Position numbers and translations under genes: made by a program. Under the pieces are notes generated by a model, which searched no databases, was not told where the DNA came from, and was given only the letters and a program-made list of their open reading frames with translations. A stretch of DNA of 64,000 bases from JBFMHP01 sp040752855 (GTDB lineage: Bacteria; Pseudomonadota; Gammaproteobacteria; RBG-16-57-12): the NCBI GenBank assembly GCA_040752855.1, contig JBFMHP010000039.1, forward strand, positions 7,800 to 71,799, given 5' to 3'. Positions 7,871-15,937 of the stretch are shown one piece after another. Position 1 is the first letter of the stretch; every line of letters begins with the position of its first letter.

Positions 7871-8428
7871 ATGCGCGAAAAGCCTCAGATATTGAACACC
7901 GAGATCCGGGCCAAGACCCGCTCCTTTACCGTGGAGGCGGTCGATCTGCGCTTCTCCAACGGCACCGAGGTGCAGTTCGAGCGCCTGGTCGGCTCGGGAC
8001 AAGGCGCGGTGCTCGTCGTGCCGATGCTCGATGACACCACGGTGCTGCTCACCCGCGAATATTCCGCCGGGGTGCACCGCTATGAGCTGGCGCTGCCCAA
8101 GGGCCGGATCGAACCCGGCGAGGACAAGCTGGTGGCGGCCAACCGCGAGATCATGGAGGAGATCGGCTACGGCGCGCGCAAGCTCGAACACATCATCTCG
8201 CTTACCTTGGCTCCGGCGTATCAAAGCCATCACACGCATGTGATCCTGGCGCAGGATCTCTATCCGCAGCGCATGGCCGGCGATGAGCCCGAAGAGATCG
8301 AGGTGGTGCCGTGGCGCATCGACAATCTATCTGAACTCATTGCGCACGATGAATGCACCGAGGCGCGCAGCATCGCCGCGTTGTACATCGTGCGTGATCT
8401 GTTGAACGGCCGCGCGGGGGGCGCTTGA
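7871..8428 (+). CDS. nudE: ADP compounds hydrolase NudE (Nudix)
   Basis: The 185-residue protein has a complete Nudix box, GRIEPGEDKLVAANREIMEE followed by IGYG, near residues 77-99. NudE hydrolyses ADP-linked compounds such as ADP-ribose, AP3A and NADH. Its stop overlaps the start of cysQ by one base (TGATG), so the two are translationally coupled. The nudE-cysQ order is common in gammaproteobacteria and joins turnover of nucleotide derivatives with that of PAP. Confidence 0.9.
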   Translation: MREKPQILNTEIRAKTRSFTVEAVDLRFSNGTEVQFERLVGSGQGAVLVVPMLDDTTVLLTREYSAGVHRYELALPKGRIEPGEDKLVAANREIMEEIGYGARKLEHIISLTLAPAYQSHHTHVILAQDLYPQRMAGDEPEEIEVVPWRIDNLSELIAHDECTEARSIAALYIVRDLLNGRAGGA

Positions 8429-9222
8429 TGCAGGAGCTCGAGCACCTGATCCCCGATCTGATCGAGCTTGCACAGGATGCCGGCGCGCGCATCATGGCGA
8501 TCTACGAGGCCGGTTTTGATGTGACGCACAAGTCCGATCTGACCCCCGTGACCGAGGCCGACCTCGCCGCGCACCACGCGATACTCGCGGGGCTAGAGAT
8601 CCTCACACCGGGGCTGCCGGTGCTCTCCGAGGAATCCGAAGAGATCCCCTTCAGCGAGCGTTCGCGCTGGCGCACCTATTGGCTGGTCGATCCGCTCGAC
8701 GGCACGCGCGAATTCATCAAGCGCAACGGCGAATTCACCGTCAACATCGCCTTGATCGAGGAGCACGAGCCGATCCTCGGCGTCGTGTACGCGCCGGTCA
8801 GCGGGGTGTGTTATTACGCCGCACGCGGCCTCGGGGCCTTCAAACGCGGCAAGGATGGCGCAACCTCACAGATCCAAGTGAAATCGCGTTGCGACGCGCG
8901 ACTGATCGTTGCCGGCAGCCGCTCGCATCCCAGCACGTCCTTTCGCGCGTTCCTGAGCAAGATCAGCGATTATGAAGTGATCACCCTCGGCAGTTCGCTC
9001 AAGTCCTGTCTGGTGGCCGAAGGCAAGGTGGATATCTATCCGCGCCTGGGGCCGACCTCGGAGTGGGACACCGCCGCGGCGCAGTGCATCGTCGAACAAG
9101 CCGGGGGACTGCTCACCGATCTGAGCCTGCAACCGCTGCGCTACAACACCAAGGAATCCCTGCTCAATCCGCACTTCGTCGTCTTCGGCGATTGCAGCCG
9201 CAACTGGCAGCAATATTTCTGA
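8428..9222 (+). CDS. cysQ: 3'(2'),5'-bisphosphate nucleotidase CysQ
   Basis: The 264-residue protein is in the inositol monophosphatase superfamily. The metal-binding motif is WLVDPLDGTREFI near residue 90, with SEESEE near residue 70 supplying further carboxylates and EWDTAAAQCIVEQAGG near residue 212 as the second signature. CysQ removes the 3'-phosphate of PAP left over from sulfate assimilation. I place the start at the ATG overlapping the nudE stop; a TTG one codon earlier is in frame but less likely. No terminator is obvious in the roughly 200 nt that follow. Confidence 0.92.
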   Translation: MQELEHLIPDLIELAQDAGARIMAIYEAGFDVTHKSDLTPVTEADLAAHHAILAGLEILTPGLPVLSEESEEIPFSERSRWRTYWLVDPLDGTREFIKRNGEFTVNIALIEEHEPILGVVYAPVSGVCYYAARGLGAFKRGKDGATSQIQVKSRCDARLIVAGSRSHPSTSFRAFLSKISDYEVITLGSSLKSCLVAEGKVDIYPRLGPTSEWDTAAAQCIVEQAGGLLTDLSLQPLRYNTKESLLNPHFVVFGDCSRNWQQYF

Positions 9223-9422
9223 ACCCCGCCGGGCATATCAGAAGCGACTAACGAACTTTGCGGCGCGCCGCCCTCATCCGGCGCATCCCGCCGGAAATTT
9301 ACATGTTTTAACAGCCGCGGTTGGCGGCTATATTTATAATGCGTTTAAAAGAAGAATTCGCCATGCAAGAAACGCCGGGCGTATTTCGCCGCGCGCATGG
9401 CGCACGAACCGAGGAGACAATA

Positions 9423-10778
9423 ATGAACACCAAGCAGCTTTACCCGCTCCTGCTGGGCGGCGCCATCCTGGCCGGCGTGAGCATGCCGGCAGCCGCCGAG
9501 ATGAAACCCGGCGACTTCTACGTCTCGCCCATGATCAATCACATCGAGGAAGACAGTGCTCGCAAGGTTGACGACGACAACAATTTCGGTGTGTCCCTCG
9601 GCCTGGGTTATGCGATCAGCAACCACTGGAACATCGAAGCCTACGGCGTACGCAATCGCCTGGAATATGAAACCGGAAACGGGCGGTACGACATGCTCGG
9701 CGCCGGCCTCGATGCACTCCTCATCTACGATCGCTCCAGCATCAGTCCCTACGGACTGATCGGCGCCGGCGCCTTGTGGACCCGCAGTGATGCCGTGCAC
9801 CCCATGGCCAGCGCCGCCCTCGGCCTGCTCCTCCCCTTGAATCAACAAGGCGCGGCCGCGCGCATCGAGGCGCGCTATCGCCTCGACCAGAACGACGAGC
9901 ACTTCGCCGACGTTGACAGTTTCGAAGACTGGATCATCGGCGCCGGCCTGATAGTCCCGTTCGGCGCGGCCCCGGCACCCGCCGCGCCGGCCCCCACGCC
10001 CGCCCCGGCCGCCGTTGCCGTGCCCGCTCCCGCTGCGGCCCCCGCCGCCCCAGCGGCGATCGCCCTGCCACCGGCCGATGACGACAGCGACGGCGTGCCC
10101 AACGGCGACGATCAGTGCCCGAACACCCCCGCCGGGGCCAAGGTCTACAAGACCGGCTGTGAAGTCGACAGCGATTTCGACAAGGTGGTCGACAGCGCGG
10201 ATGAGTGCCCGAACACCACGGCCGGCGTTGCGGTCGACGCGCGCGGCTGCGAGGCCGACGCCGATAACGACAAAGTGGGCAACAGCAAGGATCAATGCCC
10301 GAACACCCCCGCCGGCATCCGGGTGGACGCCACGGGCTGCGAAATCGACAGCGATAAGGATGGCGTAGTCGACAGCGCGGACAAATGCCCCGGCACGGCC
10401 GCCGGCACCCGCATCGACAACCAGGGCTGCGAGCTCAAGGACGTCATCGTGCTCAAGGGCGTGACCTTCGCCACCGACTCCGCGCAACTGATCGGCGACT
10501 CGCGCCAGGTGCTGGATGAAATGGCCTCGATCATAAAACGCAACAAGGAGATGGTGGTCGAGATCCGCGGCTACACCGACAGCCACGGTTCCGAGCCCCA
10601 CAACGTGCAGCTCTCCCAGCGGCGCGCCGAGGCGGTGCGGGATTACTTGATCAGCAAGGGCGTGCCTCCGATCAGCCTCACGGCCAAGGGCTACGGCTCG
10701 AAAGACCCGATCGCCGACAACTACACCGCCACGGGACGCGCGGCCAACCGCCGCGTCGAACTGCACCGTCTCGAGTGA
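9423..10778 (+). CDS. OmpA-family outer membrane protein with TSP3 repeats
   Basis: The 451-residue protein starts at MNTKQLYPLLLGG after GAGGAGACAATA. Residues 1-22 are a signal peptide ending PAAAE. A small beta-barrel-like region follows to about residue 180, then a Pro/Ala-rich linker. Four 30-residue thrombospondin type 3-like repeats (D-x-D-x-D Ca-binding pattern and a Cys pair each) are encoded at 10077-10436. The C-terminal OmpA domain (about residues 340-451) binds peptidoglycan: FATDSAQL, GYTDSHGS, LSQRRAEAVRDYL. It anchors outer membrane to cell wall. A TATAAT at 9335-9340 is a candidate -10. A hairpin terminator follows the stop. The neighbours mscL and mscS also concern envelope stress. 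Confidence 0.88.
   Translation: MNTKQLYPLLLGGAILAGVSMPAAAEMKPGDFYVSPMINHIEEDSARKVDDDNNFGVSLGLGYAISNHWNIEAYGVRNRLEYETGNGRYDMLGAGLDALLIYDRSSISPYGLIGAGALWTRSDAVHPMASAALGLLLPLNQQGAAARIEARYRLDQNDEHFADVDSFEDWIIGAGLIVPFGAAPAPAAPAPTPAPAAVAVPAPAAAPAAPAAIALPPADDDSDGVPNGDDQCPNTPAGAKVYKTGCEVDSDFDKVVDSADECPNTTAGVAVDARGCEADADNDKVGNSKDQCPNTPAGIRVDATGCEIDSDKDGVVDSADKCPGTAAGTRIDNQGCELKDVIVLKGVTFATDSAQLIGDSRQVLDEMASIIKRNKEMVVEIRGYTDSHGSEPHNVQLSQRRAEAVRDYLISKGVPPISLTAKGYGSKDPIADNYTATGRAANRRVELHRLE
10077..10436 (+). repeat. four tandem 90-bp coding repeats (TSP3)
   Basis: Each unit encodes a pattern like D-x-D-x-D-x-V-x-[DN]-S-x-D-x-CP-[NG]-T-x-AG followed by a Gly-Cys-Glu end. Units are exactly 30 codons, so copy number could change without breaking frame. 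The cysteines at repeat positions 14 and 28 probably form disulfides. Confidence 0.85.
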
Positions 10779-10787
10779 GCCGTAAAA

Positions 10788-10819
10788 GCCCCGCGCCGGA
10801 CCTCGGCGCGGGGCGTTTC
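10788..10819 (+). terminator. rho-independent terminator after the OmpA-type gene
   Basis: GCCCCGCGCC pairs with GGCGCGGGGC across a short loop and is followed by GTTT. The T-tract is short, so termination may be partial. Confidence 0.6.
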
Positions 10820-10855
10820 AGATACAACCACAACAACACCAGAGAGGAGAACATC

Positions 10856-11263
10856 ATGAGCTTCGTACAAGAATTCAAGCAGTTTGCGGTCAAGGGCAAT
10901 GTCGTGGACATGGCGGTGGGTATCATCATCGGCGCGGCCTTCGGCAAGATCGTCTCGTCCTTCGTTTCCGACGTGATCATGCCGCCGCTCGGCGTGCTGA
11001 TCGGTGGGGTGAACTTCACCGACCTGGCGGTCACCATCAAGGAGGCCGCGGGCGATGCGACCGCCGTCACCTTGAACTACGGCAAATTCATCCAGACCAT
11101 CTTCGATTTCGTCATCATCGCCTTCGCCATTTTCATGGCGATCAAGTTCATCAACCGTCTCAAGAAGCAGGAAGAGGCCGCCCCGGCCGCCCCGCCGGCG
11201 CCGAGCAAGGAAGAGGTGCTGCTTGCGGAAATCCGTGACCTGCTCAAGCAACAGCGGTCATAA
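10856..11263 (+). CDS. mscL: large-conductance mechanosensitive channel MscL
   Basis: The 135-residue protein starts MSFVQEFKQFAVKGNVVDMA after AGAGAGGAGA. The first membrane helix and pore constriction are in AVGIIIGAAFGKIVSSFV, followed by DVIMPPLGVLIGG. The second helix is FVIIAFAIFMAIKFI, and a charged C-terminal bundle (EEVLLAEIRDLLKQQ) ends the protein. MscL opens under high membrane tension to release solutes during hypo-osmotic shock. The length is typical. It lies 77 nt after the OmpA-type gene and has its own site. Confidence 0.96.
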   Translation: MSFVQEFKQFAVKGNVVDMAVGIIIGAAFGKIVSSFVSDVIMPPLGVLIGGVNFTDLAVTIKEAAGDATAVTLNYGKFIQTIFDFVIIAFAIFMAIKFINRLKKQEEAAPAAPPAPSKEEVLLAEIRDLLKQQRS

Positions 11264-11331
11264 TACGCGGGCGTCGGAGCGAACTCCGCACCGTTTGTCA
11301 CCCCGGCCCGCACCGGGGCGACAGTGATCCC

Positions 11332-11367
11332 AGAAGCCTCCGCCTCGCCACGGAGGCTTCTGCTTTT
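11332..11367 (+). terminator. rho-independent terminator between mscL and mscS
   Basis: AGAAGCCTCCG and CGGAGGCTTCT form an 11-bp perfect stem with an 8-nt loop, followed by GCTTTT. It separates mscL transcription from mscS. Confidence 0.85.
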
Positions 11368-11390
11368 AGATTTATTATCCGGAGGACCCC

Positions 11391-12218
11391 ATGGACTTCA
11401 GCAAGCTGGCTGAAATCGACTTCATGAAACTCTACGTCATCCCGTGGAGCATCAATATCCTGCTGGCGCTGGCGATCTTCTACATCGGCCGCCGGCTCGC
11501 CAAAACCATCACCAAGGGCATCGACACCTTGATGCACAAGGCCGAGGTGGAAGAGACGCTGCGCCGCTTCCTGCGCAACATCATCAACGTCGTGCTGCTG
11601 GTGGTGGTGATCATCGCCGCGCTCGAGCAGCTCGGGGTGAACACCACCTCGGTGATGGCCGTGTTCGCCGCCGCCGGCCTGGCCGTCGGCCTGGCGCTGA
11701 AAGATTCGCTCTCGAGCTTCGCCGCCGGGGTCCTGCTGATCATCTTCAAGCCGTTCAAGATCGATGACTACATCGAAGCGGCCGGCACCGCCGGCACCGT
11801 CCAGTCGATCACCATCTTCCATACCGTGCTGAGCACCGGCGACAACAAGGAAGTGATCGTGCCCAATGCGCAGATCTACGCCGGCACCATCGTCAACTAC
11901 ACTGTGAACGAGACCCGCCGCATCGATCTGGTCTTCTCCATCAGTTACGACGACAACATCAAGACGGCCAAGGACCTGATCCAACAGGTGATCGATGCCG
12001 ATCCGCGCATCCTCAAAGAGCCGGAGCCCCTGATCGCCGTCGGCGCCCTGGCCGACAGCAGCGTCAACCTCAATGTACGCCCCTGGGTGAAGACCGACGA
12101 CTACTGGCCGGTGTACTTCGACCTGCTGGAGAAGGTGAAGGAAACCTTCGACGCCAACGGCATCACCATCCCGTATCCGCAGTTCGATCTGCACTACGCC
12201 AAGCCCCCGGCGCCATAG
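11391..12218 (+). CDS. mscS: small-conductance mechanosensitive channel MscS
   Basis: The 275-residue protein starts after a strong GGAGGA site. It has three N-terminal membrane helices; the pore-lining TM3 is the Gly/Ala-rich run AVFAAAGLAVGLALKDSLSS near residue 95. The beta domain carries FKPFKIDDYIEAAGTAGTVQ and PNAQIYAGTIVNY. MscS gates at lower tension than MscL. The length is near the E. coli protein (286). With mscL and a peptidoglycan-binding OmpA-type protein just upstream, this stretch concerns osmotic and envelope stress. Confidence 0.95.
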   Translation: MDFSKLAEIDFMKLYVIPWSINILLALAIFYIGRRLAKTITKGIDTLMHKAEVEETLRRFLRNIINVVLLVVVIIAALEQLGVNTTSVMAVFAAAGLAVGLALKDSLSSFAAGVLLIIFKPFKIDDYIEAAGTAGTVQSITIFHTVLSTGDNKEVIVPNAQIYAGTIVNYTVNETRRIDLVFSISYDDNIKTAKDLIQQVIDADPRILKEPEPLIAVGALADSSVNLNVRPWVKTDDYWPVYFDLLEKVKETFDANGITIPYPQFDLHYAKPPAP

Positions 12219-12230
12219 GCGAGGCTGTAC

Positions 12231-12287
12231 GTAGGAGCCTGCCCTGCAGGCGATGACCGATCATTCGCGAGCAGGGCTCGCTCCTAC
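12231..12287. repeat. REP-like palindrome, GTAGGAGC family
   Basis: GTAGGAGCCTGCCCTGCAGG on the left faces GAGCAGGGCTCGCTCCTAC on the right. The pattern is that of REP elements known from pseudomonads and relatives. It lies between convergent mscS and the thioesterase-like gene and overlaps the last bases of the latter. Confidence 0.8.
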
Positions 12288-12787
12288 CGCCGCACCGCGC
12301 CGCGAAAGCCGCGGTACCCGTCGGGACGGACGGCCACCGTATTGCGCACCCGGACGCACAGCCTGCCCGCGCGATCGTAAAAGCCGTATTCGAACACCGG
12401 ATCGCTCTTCTGGCGCTGCGCGAGTTCCTCCTCGATCCGCGCGCGCTGCTCCGGCTCGAAGCGAAACACCATCTCCAAGGCATCGGTGCCGGGATGGAGG
12501 AACTCGACCTGCAGGGATTTGGTCCAGACAATGTAGTCGGGAAACGCCCGGGCGCAGGCCAGGCCGGCGATCGGGTCGGCCACCGCGGCCGGCGCCCCGC
12601 CGAACATCGTGCCGCCGGGATTCTGGCTGCGAGCCGACAAGGGCAGGCGCAGCCGCACCACGCGCCAATCCGGTTGCAATTCCAGCACCTTGACGCGCAG
12701 GAACGCGAACATCGGAAACCATTCCAGCCGACGCGCTTGCGACAGCGGCAGCACGCGCATCAGCCAGGCGTGAACAATGTTTTTCAT
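12284..12787 (-). CDS. DUF4442 hotdog-fold thioesterase-like protein
   Basis: The 167-residue protein matches the DUF4442/PaaI-like hotdog group. It has the N-terminal helix and LPLSARSQNPGGTMFGG (residues about 50-66), where the Asn-x-x-Gly segment forms the active-site region of hotdog thioesterases. IVWTKSLQVEFLHPGTDAL follows. The substrate is unknown; acyl-CoA hydrolysis is inferred from the fold. It is divergent from rsmJ, with 59 nt between starts. The 3' end touches a REP-like palindrome. Confidence 0.75.
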   Translation of the reverse strand: MKNIVHAWLMRVLPLSQARRLEWFPMFAFLRVKVLELQPDWRVVRLRLPLSARSQNPGGTMFGGAPAAVADPIAGLACARAFPDYIVWTKSLQVEFLHPGTDALEMVFRFEPEQRARIEEELAQRQKSDPVFEYGFYDRAGRLCVRVRNTVAVRPDGYRGFRGAVRR

Positions 12788-12846
12788 GATGCTTCCTTTG
12801 GAACAGATCCACTATCATTAGACCACTAAGACCCACCCGAGACCCC

Positions 12847-13647
12847 ATGAACGACCGCCCCAGTATCGCCGTGCAGGCCAGCGACCCAGCGCTCGACGCC
12901 CAGGCACATGCCCTCGCCGGCAGACTTCATTGTCCGCACTTGCACGCCGGCGCCGCGGGCGAGCATTCATTTCTCCTGGCCGTCACACCAGAACATCTCG
13001 AACTGCGCCAGACCGGCCCGGAGGCGCCCGGCCCGATCTACGTCGATTTCCTCGGCGGCGCGGTCGGCCACCGCCGGCGTTTCGGCGGCGGCAAGCATCA
13101 ACCGATCGCGCGGGCCGTCGGTCTGGGCAAGGGACCGGCGCCGAGCGTGGTCGATGCCACCGCCGGACTCGGGCGCGATGCCTTCGTGCTGGCCTGCCTG
13201 GGCTGCAAGGTCACGCTGGTCGAGCGCTCCGCGGTCATCGCCGCCTTGGTGGAGGATGGCCTGCAGCGCGCCGCGCGCGATGCCGAGATCGGCGCGCTGG
13301 TCACAGAGCGCATGCAGCTGGTGCAGGCGGATTCGATCGACTACCTGAGGGCGCTGGCCCCCGCGCAGCGGCCCGAGGTCGTGTATCTCGATCCGATGTA
13401 TCCGCATCGCAAGAAATCGGCGCTGGTCAAAAAGGAGATGCGCATCTTCCGCGCGCTGGTCGGCGATGATCCGGATCATCCCCAATTGCTCGCCGCCGCG
13501 CTCGCCTGCGCCGGCAAGCGTGTGGTGGTCAAGCGCCCGAAGGGCGCGCCGGAGATCGAGGGCCCCAAACCCACCATGGCGATTGTCAGTGAACACACCC
13601 GGTTCGATGTCTACGTCATCGCCGCGCTGCACACCCGGCCCGATTGA
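12847..13647 (+). CDS. rsmJ: 16S rRNA (guanine1516-N2)-methyltransferase RsmJ
   Basis: The 266-residue protein has the SAM-binding motif DATAGLGRDAFVLACLG (near residue 98) and the catalytic segment YLDPMYPHRKKSALVKKEMR (near residue 178), both typical of RsmJ/YhiQ. FLGGAVGHRRRFGGGKHQP near residue 60 is also family-typical. It methylates G1516 of 16S rRNA. Its stop abuts the stop of the convergent amidohydrolase gene. Confidence 0.93.
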   Translation: MNDRPSIAVQASDPALDAQAHALAGRLHCPHLHAGAAGEHSFLLAVTPEHLELRQTGPEAPGPIYVDFLGGAVGHRRRFGGGKHQPIARAVGLGKGPAPSVVDATAGLGRDAFVLACLGCKVTLVERSAVIAALVEDGLQRAARDAEIGALVTERMQLVQADSIDYLRALAPAQRPEVVYLDPMYPHRKKSALVKKEMRIFRALVGDDPDHPQLLAAALACAGKRVVVKRPKGAPEIEGPKPTMAIVSEHTRFDVYVIAALHTRPD

Positions 13648-14883
13648 TCAGCGCGCGAAGATCCGCCCCGATTCGAACACCATCGCCCCGAACCGCTGGC
13701 CGTCGATCACCAGCGAGCGTTTCAGCGCGAAATCGAACAAAAGCGGATTGTGGCGCCGGATCTGCGAGAGCGCCCCGGCCTGGAGTTCGCTCAGCCAGCC
13801 CGCATCCACATAGCGTTGCAGTGAAAACAGCGGCATCACGCCCGGCAGCGGATAGTCCGAGCCATTGATCAGGCGCGGATGCCAGTCGGGGCGCTTGACG
13901 AGCAGCGCGATCGTCTCCAAGTCGCGGTTGATCTGCGGCACCGCGGCGACATCTCCGAACAACAGCCCCTGGTAGCGCGGCTCGTCCATCAGCCGCGCAA
14001 ACAACTCGATGTTCGGCCGCTCAACACTCGGGGATTGCTCCAGATCGGCGCTCGCGCCGATCGAGGCGCAGTGGGCCACGATCACCTTCACCCCCTGCTC
14101 CAGCGGGCGGCGCAGCAGCAGCGGATTGTTCAGACGATGACTGTCGGCCACATCCACCGCGTGCTCTTCCCCCGCGTGGGTCAGCAGCGGAATGGCATGC
14201 TGGCGCATTGCTTCATAGAAGCGGTCGCACAGCGGCGAGGCCGGATCGATGCCCATCGCCCCCGGCAGCCACTTGACCGCACGCGCCCCGTGCGCCGCCG
14301 CCCAGGCGAGCCGCTCCACGCAATCCGCGCGATACGGATGGACCGATGCGATCCACTCAAAGATATCCGGCCGGGCTTGCCGCACGGCGGCGGCATACTC
14401 GTTCGGCACATGAAAAGGACTGGTCTCCTGGAGCTCGCGCCCCTGTTCGTCAACGCGATAATCAAAGGCCAGAAGCATGGCGCGCGCGCCGGGACGAAAC
14501 TCGCCCATGAGCTGCGCCAACCGCGCTACATAGCCCGCGTCCACCCCGGCAGCGTGCGTCGCGCAGCTGGCGTTGAGATAAAACTGAAACTGGGCAAACT
14601 GCACCGGATGCCACATCGAGCGCATATTGGGATTTACCCAGATGCCGCTGTCGCCATCGCCGGTGCCGACCAGATGCACATGCGCATCCCACACCAGCGA
14701 CGCATCCAATCCTTCCCACGCCGCCGCCAACACGTCATGGCGCTGCAACTCCTCCGGCAGCCGGTCCTCCAGACAGGAGTTCCAGACGCCCTCATCGGGC
14801 CAGTAGCGAAAACCGGCCGCGCCGACGGCCGACAGCCCAAACAAGGAAAGGAAGTGCCGTCTATTCATATTGCGCATCGTCAT
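13648..14883 (-). CDS. amidohydrolase-family (metal-dependent hydrolase) protein
   Basis: The 411-residue protein has an N-terminal twin-arginine-like export signal (MNRRHFLSLFGLSAVGAAGF), then the metal site WDAHVHLVG near residue 85. Further metal ligands are likely in HAGEEHAVD, VIVAHCAS and NGSDYPLPG, the pattern of the amidohydrolase-2 group. The export signal suggests a periplasmic enzyme. The substrate cannot be inferred. I chose the ATG at 14883, 5 nt after CAGGAG. It follows the M48 peptidase gene by 28 nt on the same strand and is probably in that operon. Confidence 0.75.
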   Translation of the reverse strand: MTMRNMNRRHFLSLFGLSAVGAAGFRYWPDEGVWNSCLEDRLPEELQRHDVLAAAWEGLDASLVWDAHVHLVGTGDGDSGIWVNPNMRSMWHPVQFAQFQFYLNASCATHAAGVDAGYVARLAQLMGEFRPGARAMLLAFDYRVDEQGRELQETSPFHVPNEYAAAVRQARPDIFEWIASVHPYRADCVERLAWAAAHGARAVKWLPGAMGIDPASPLCDRFYEAMRQHAIPLLTHAGEEHAVDVADSHRLNNPLLLRRPLEQGVKVIVAHCASIGASADLEQSPSVERPNIELFARLMDEPRYQGLLFGDVAAVPQINRDLETIALLVKRPDWHPRLINGSDYPLPGVMPLFSLQRYVDAGWLSELQAGALSQIRRHNPLLFDFALKRSLVIDGQRFGAMVFESGRIFAR

Positions 14884-14911
14884 AACAACTCCTGCGCGCC
14901 TCCACAGAGCA

Positions 14912-15937
14912 TCAGTGCTCTGCGCCCGCGTTTGGCGCGTCGAATTTGCGCATCCGCTCATCGGTCGCAGGATGCGTGGAAATGAGATTGGGCAGGCTGC
15001 CGCCCGCCTCGTCCTCCATGCGCTGCAGGATCGCGCCTAGATGAGCGGGGCTGATGTTCTGCGCGCGCAGCAACGCCATGGCGTAATCATCGGCCTCGCG
15101 CTCGGCATCGCGGGAAAATTTCATTTGCACCAGCATCGTCGGCACCGCCGCGGCCAGCGAACTGGCGGAGGTGATATCGCCGGTCAACACCACCAGCAAC
15201 AGGGCGGTGGTGGAATTTTGCAGCACTTGCTGCATCGTGTGGCGGTGATGCAGGTGGCCAAGCTCGTGGGCAACCACGCCGAGCAATTCCCGATCATCCC
15301 GCGCCATGGCCACCAGCTCGTCGGTCAGCAGGATCACGCCGGAAGGCAGCGCGAAGGCGTTGGCGCCTAATTCCCCGCCCTGGCGAAAGACCATCTGGCG
15401 GGTCTCCACGCCCGCCGCTTGCGCCAGCGACTCGAATCGCCGGCGCAATTCATTCTGCCGCGACAACTCAAGCTGACTGGGCGAGGTGAGATGCTCGAAA
15501 AACTCCAGGGCCTCGTCCCCCAGCTCCGTTTCAACTTCGATGGGGATGGCATGCGCCGCGTGGCGCGCCAGTGCAGGAATCCCATACTGAACCAGAGCAA
15601 ACAGCATGGCCACGCTGGCCGCCAAGACCAGCACTATGGCGGGCCAATGATTTTCGATCTTGTGGATGAACGCGTGCACGCCCTGCGTCGGGAGGCGGCG
15701 CAGCGCCTCGTCGAGCCCGGGCTGATCCGCGATCTCACACTGCGAGCCGTCGGCAAAATCGAGTTGCAAGCGCGTGCCGGCGATCCGGGGTTGGGCGACG
15801 ACATCCGCATAGTCGTAGCGATGTTGCGCGTCCGCCCCTTCAATTACCAGATGATCGTCCCCAAATCGGATCGTGACGGCAACCCGCGCCGAGCTGCTGC
15901 CGTCATAGCGCCAGGCCTCAAGCTCACACGCCGACAT
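14912..15937 (-). CDS. M48-family membrane metallopeptidase
   Basis: The 341-residue protein begins with a beta-rich N-terminal region, has one membrane helix near residues 105-125 (AIVLVLAASVAMLFALV), and then an M48 domain. The zinc motif HELGHLHHRHT lies near residue 235 and the third ligand in SRDAEREADDYA near residue 285. The family degrades misfolded or specific envelope proteins. The start overlaps the 3' end of the yjgN-type gene by 14 nt, implying translational coupling; the two genes are often found together. Confidence 0.85.
   Translation of the reverse strand: MSACELEAWRYDGSSSARVAVTIRFGDDHLVIEGADAQHRYDYADVVAQPRIAGTRLQLDFADGSQCEIADQPGLDEALRRLPTQGVHAFIHKIENHWPAIVLVLAASVAMLFALVQYGIPALARHAAHAIPIEVETELGDEALEFFEHLTSPSQLELSRQNELRRRFESLAQAAGVETRQMVFRQGGELGANAFALPSGVILLTDELVAMARDDRELLGVVAHELGHLHHRHTMQQVLQNSTTALLLVVLTGDITSASSLAAAVPTMLVQMKFSRDAEREADDYAMALLRAQNISPAHLGAILQRMEDEAGGSLPNLISTHPATDERMRKFDAPNAGAEH

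Noticed and set aside
9345..10766. A 473-codon minus-strand frame opposite the OmpA-type gene
   Set aside because: It mirrors the repeats of the real gene and has no recognisable domain; the plus strand has a signal peptide, TSP3 repeats and an OmpA domain.
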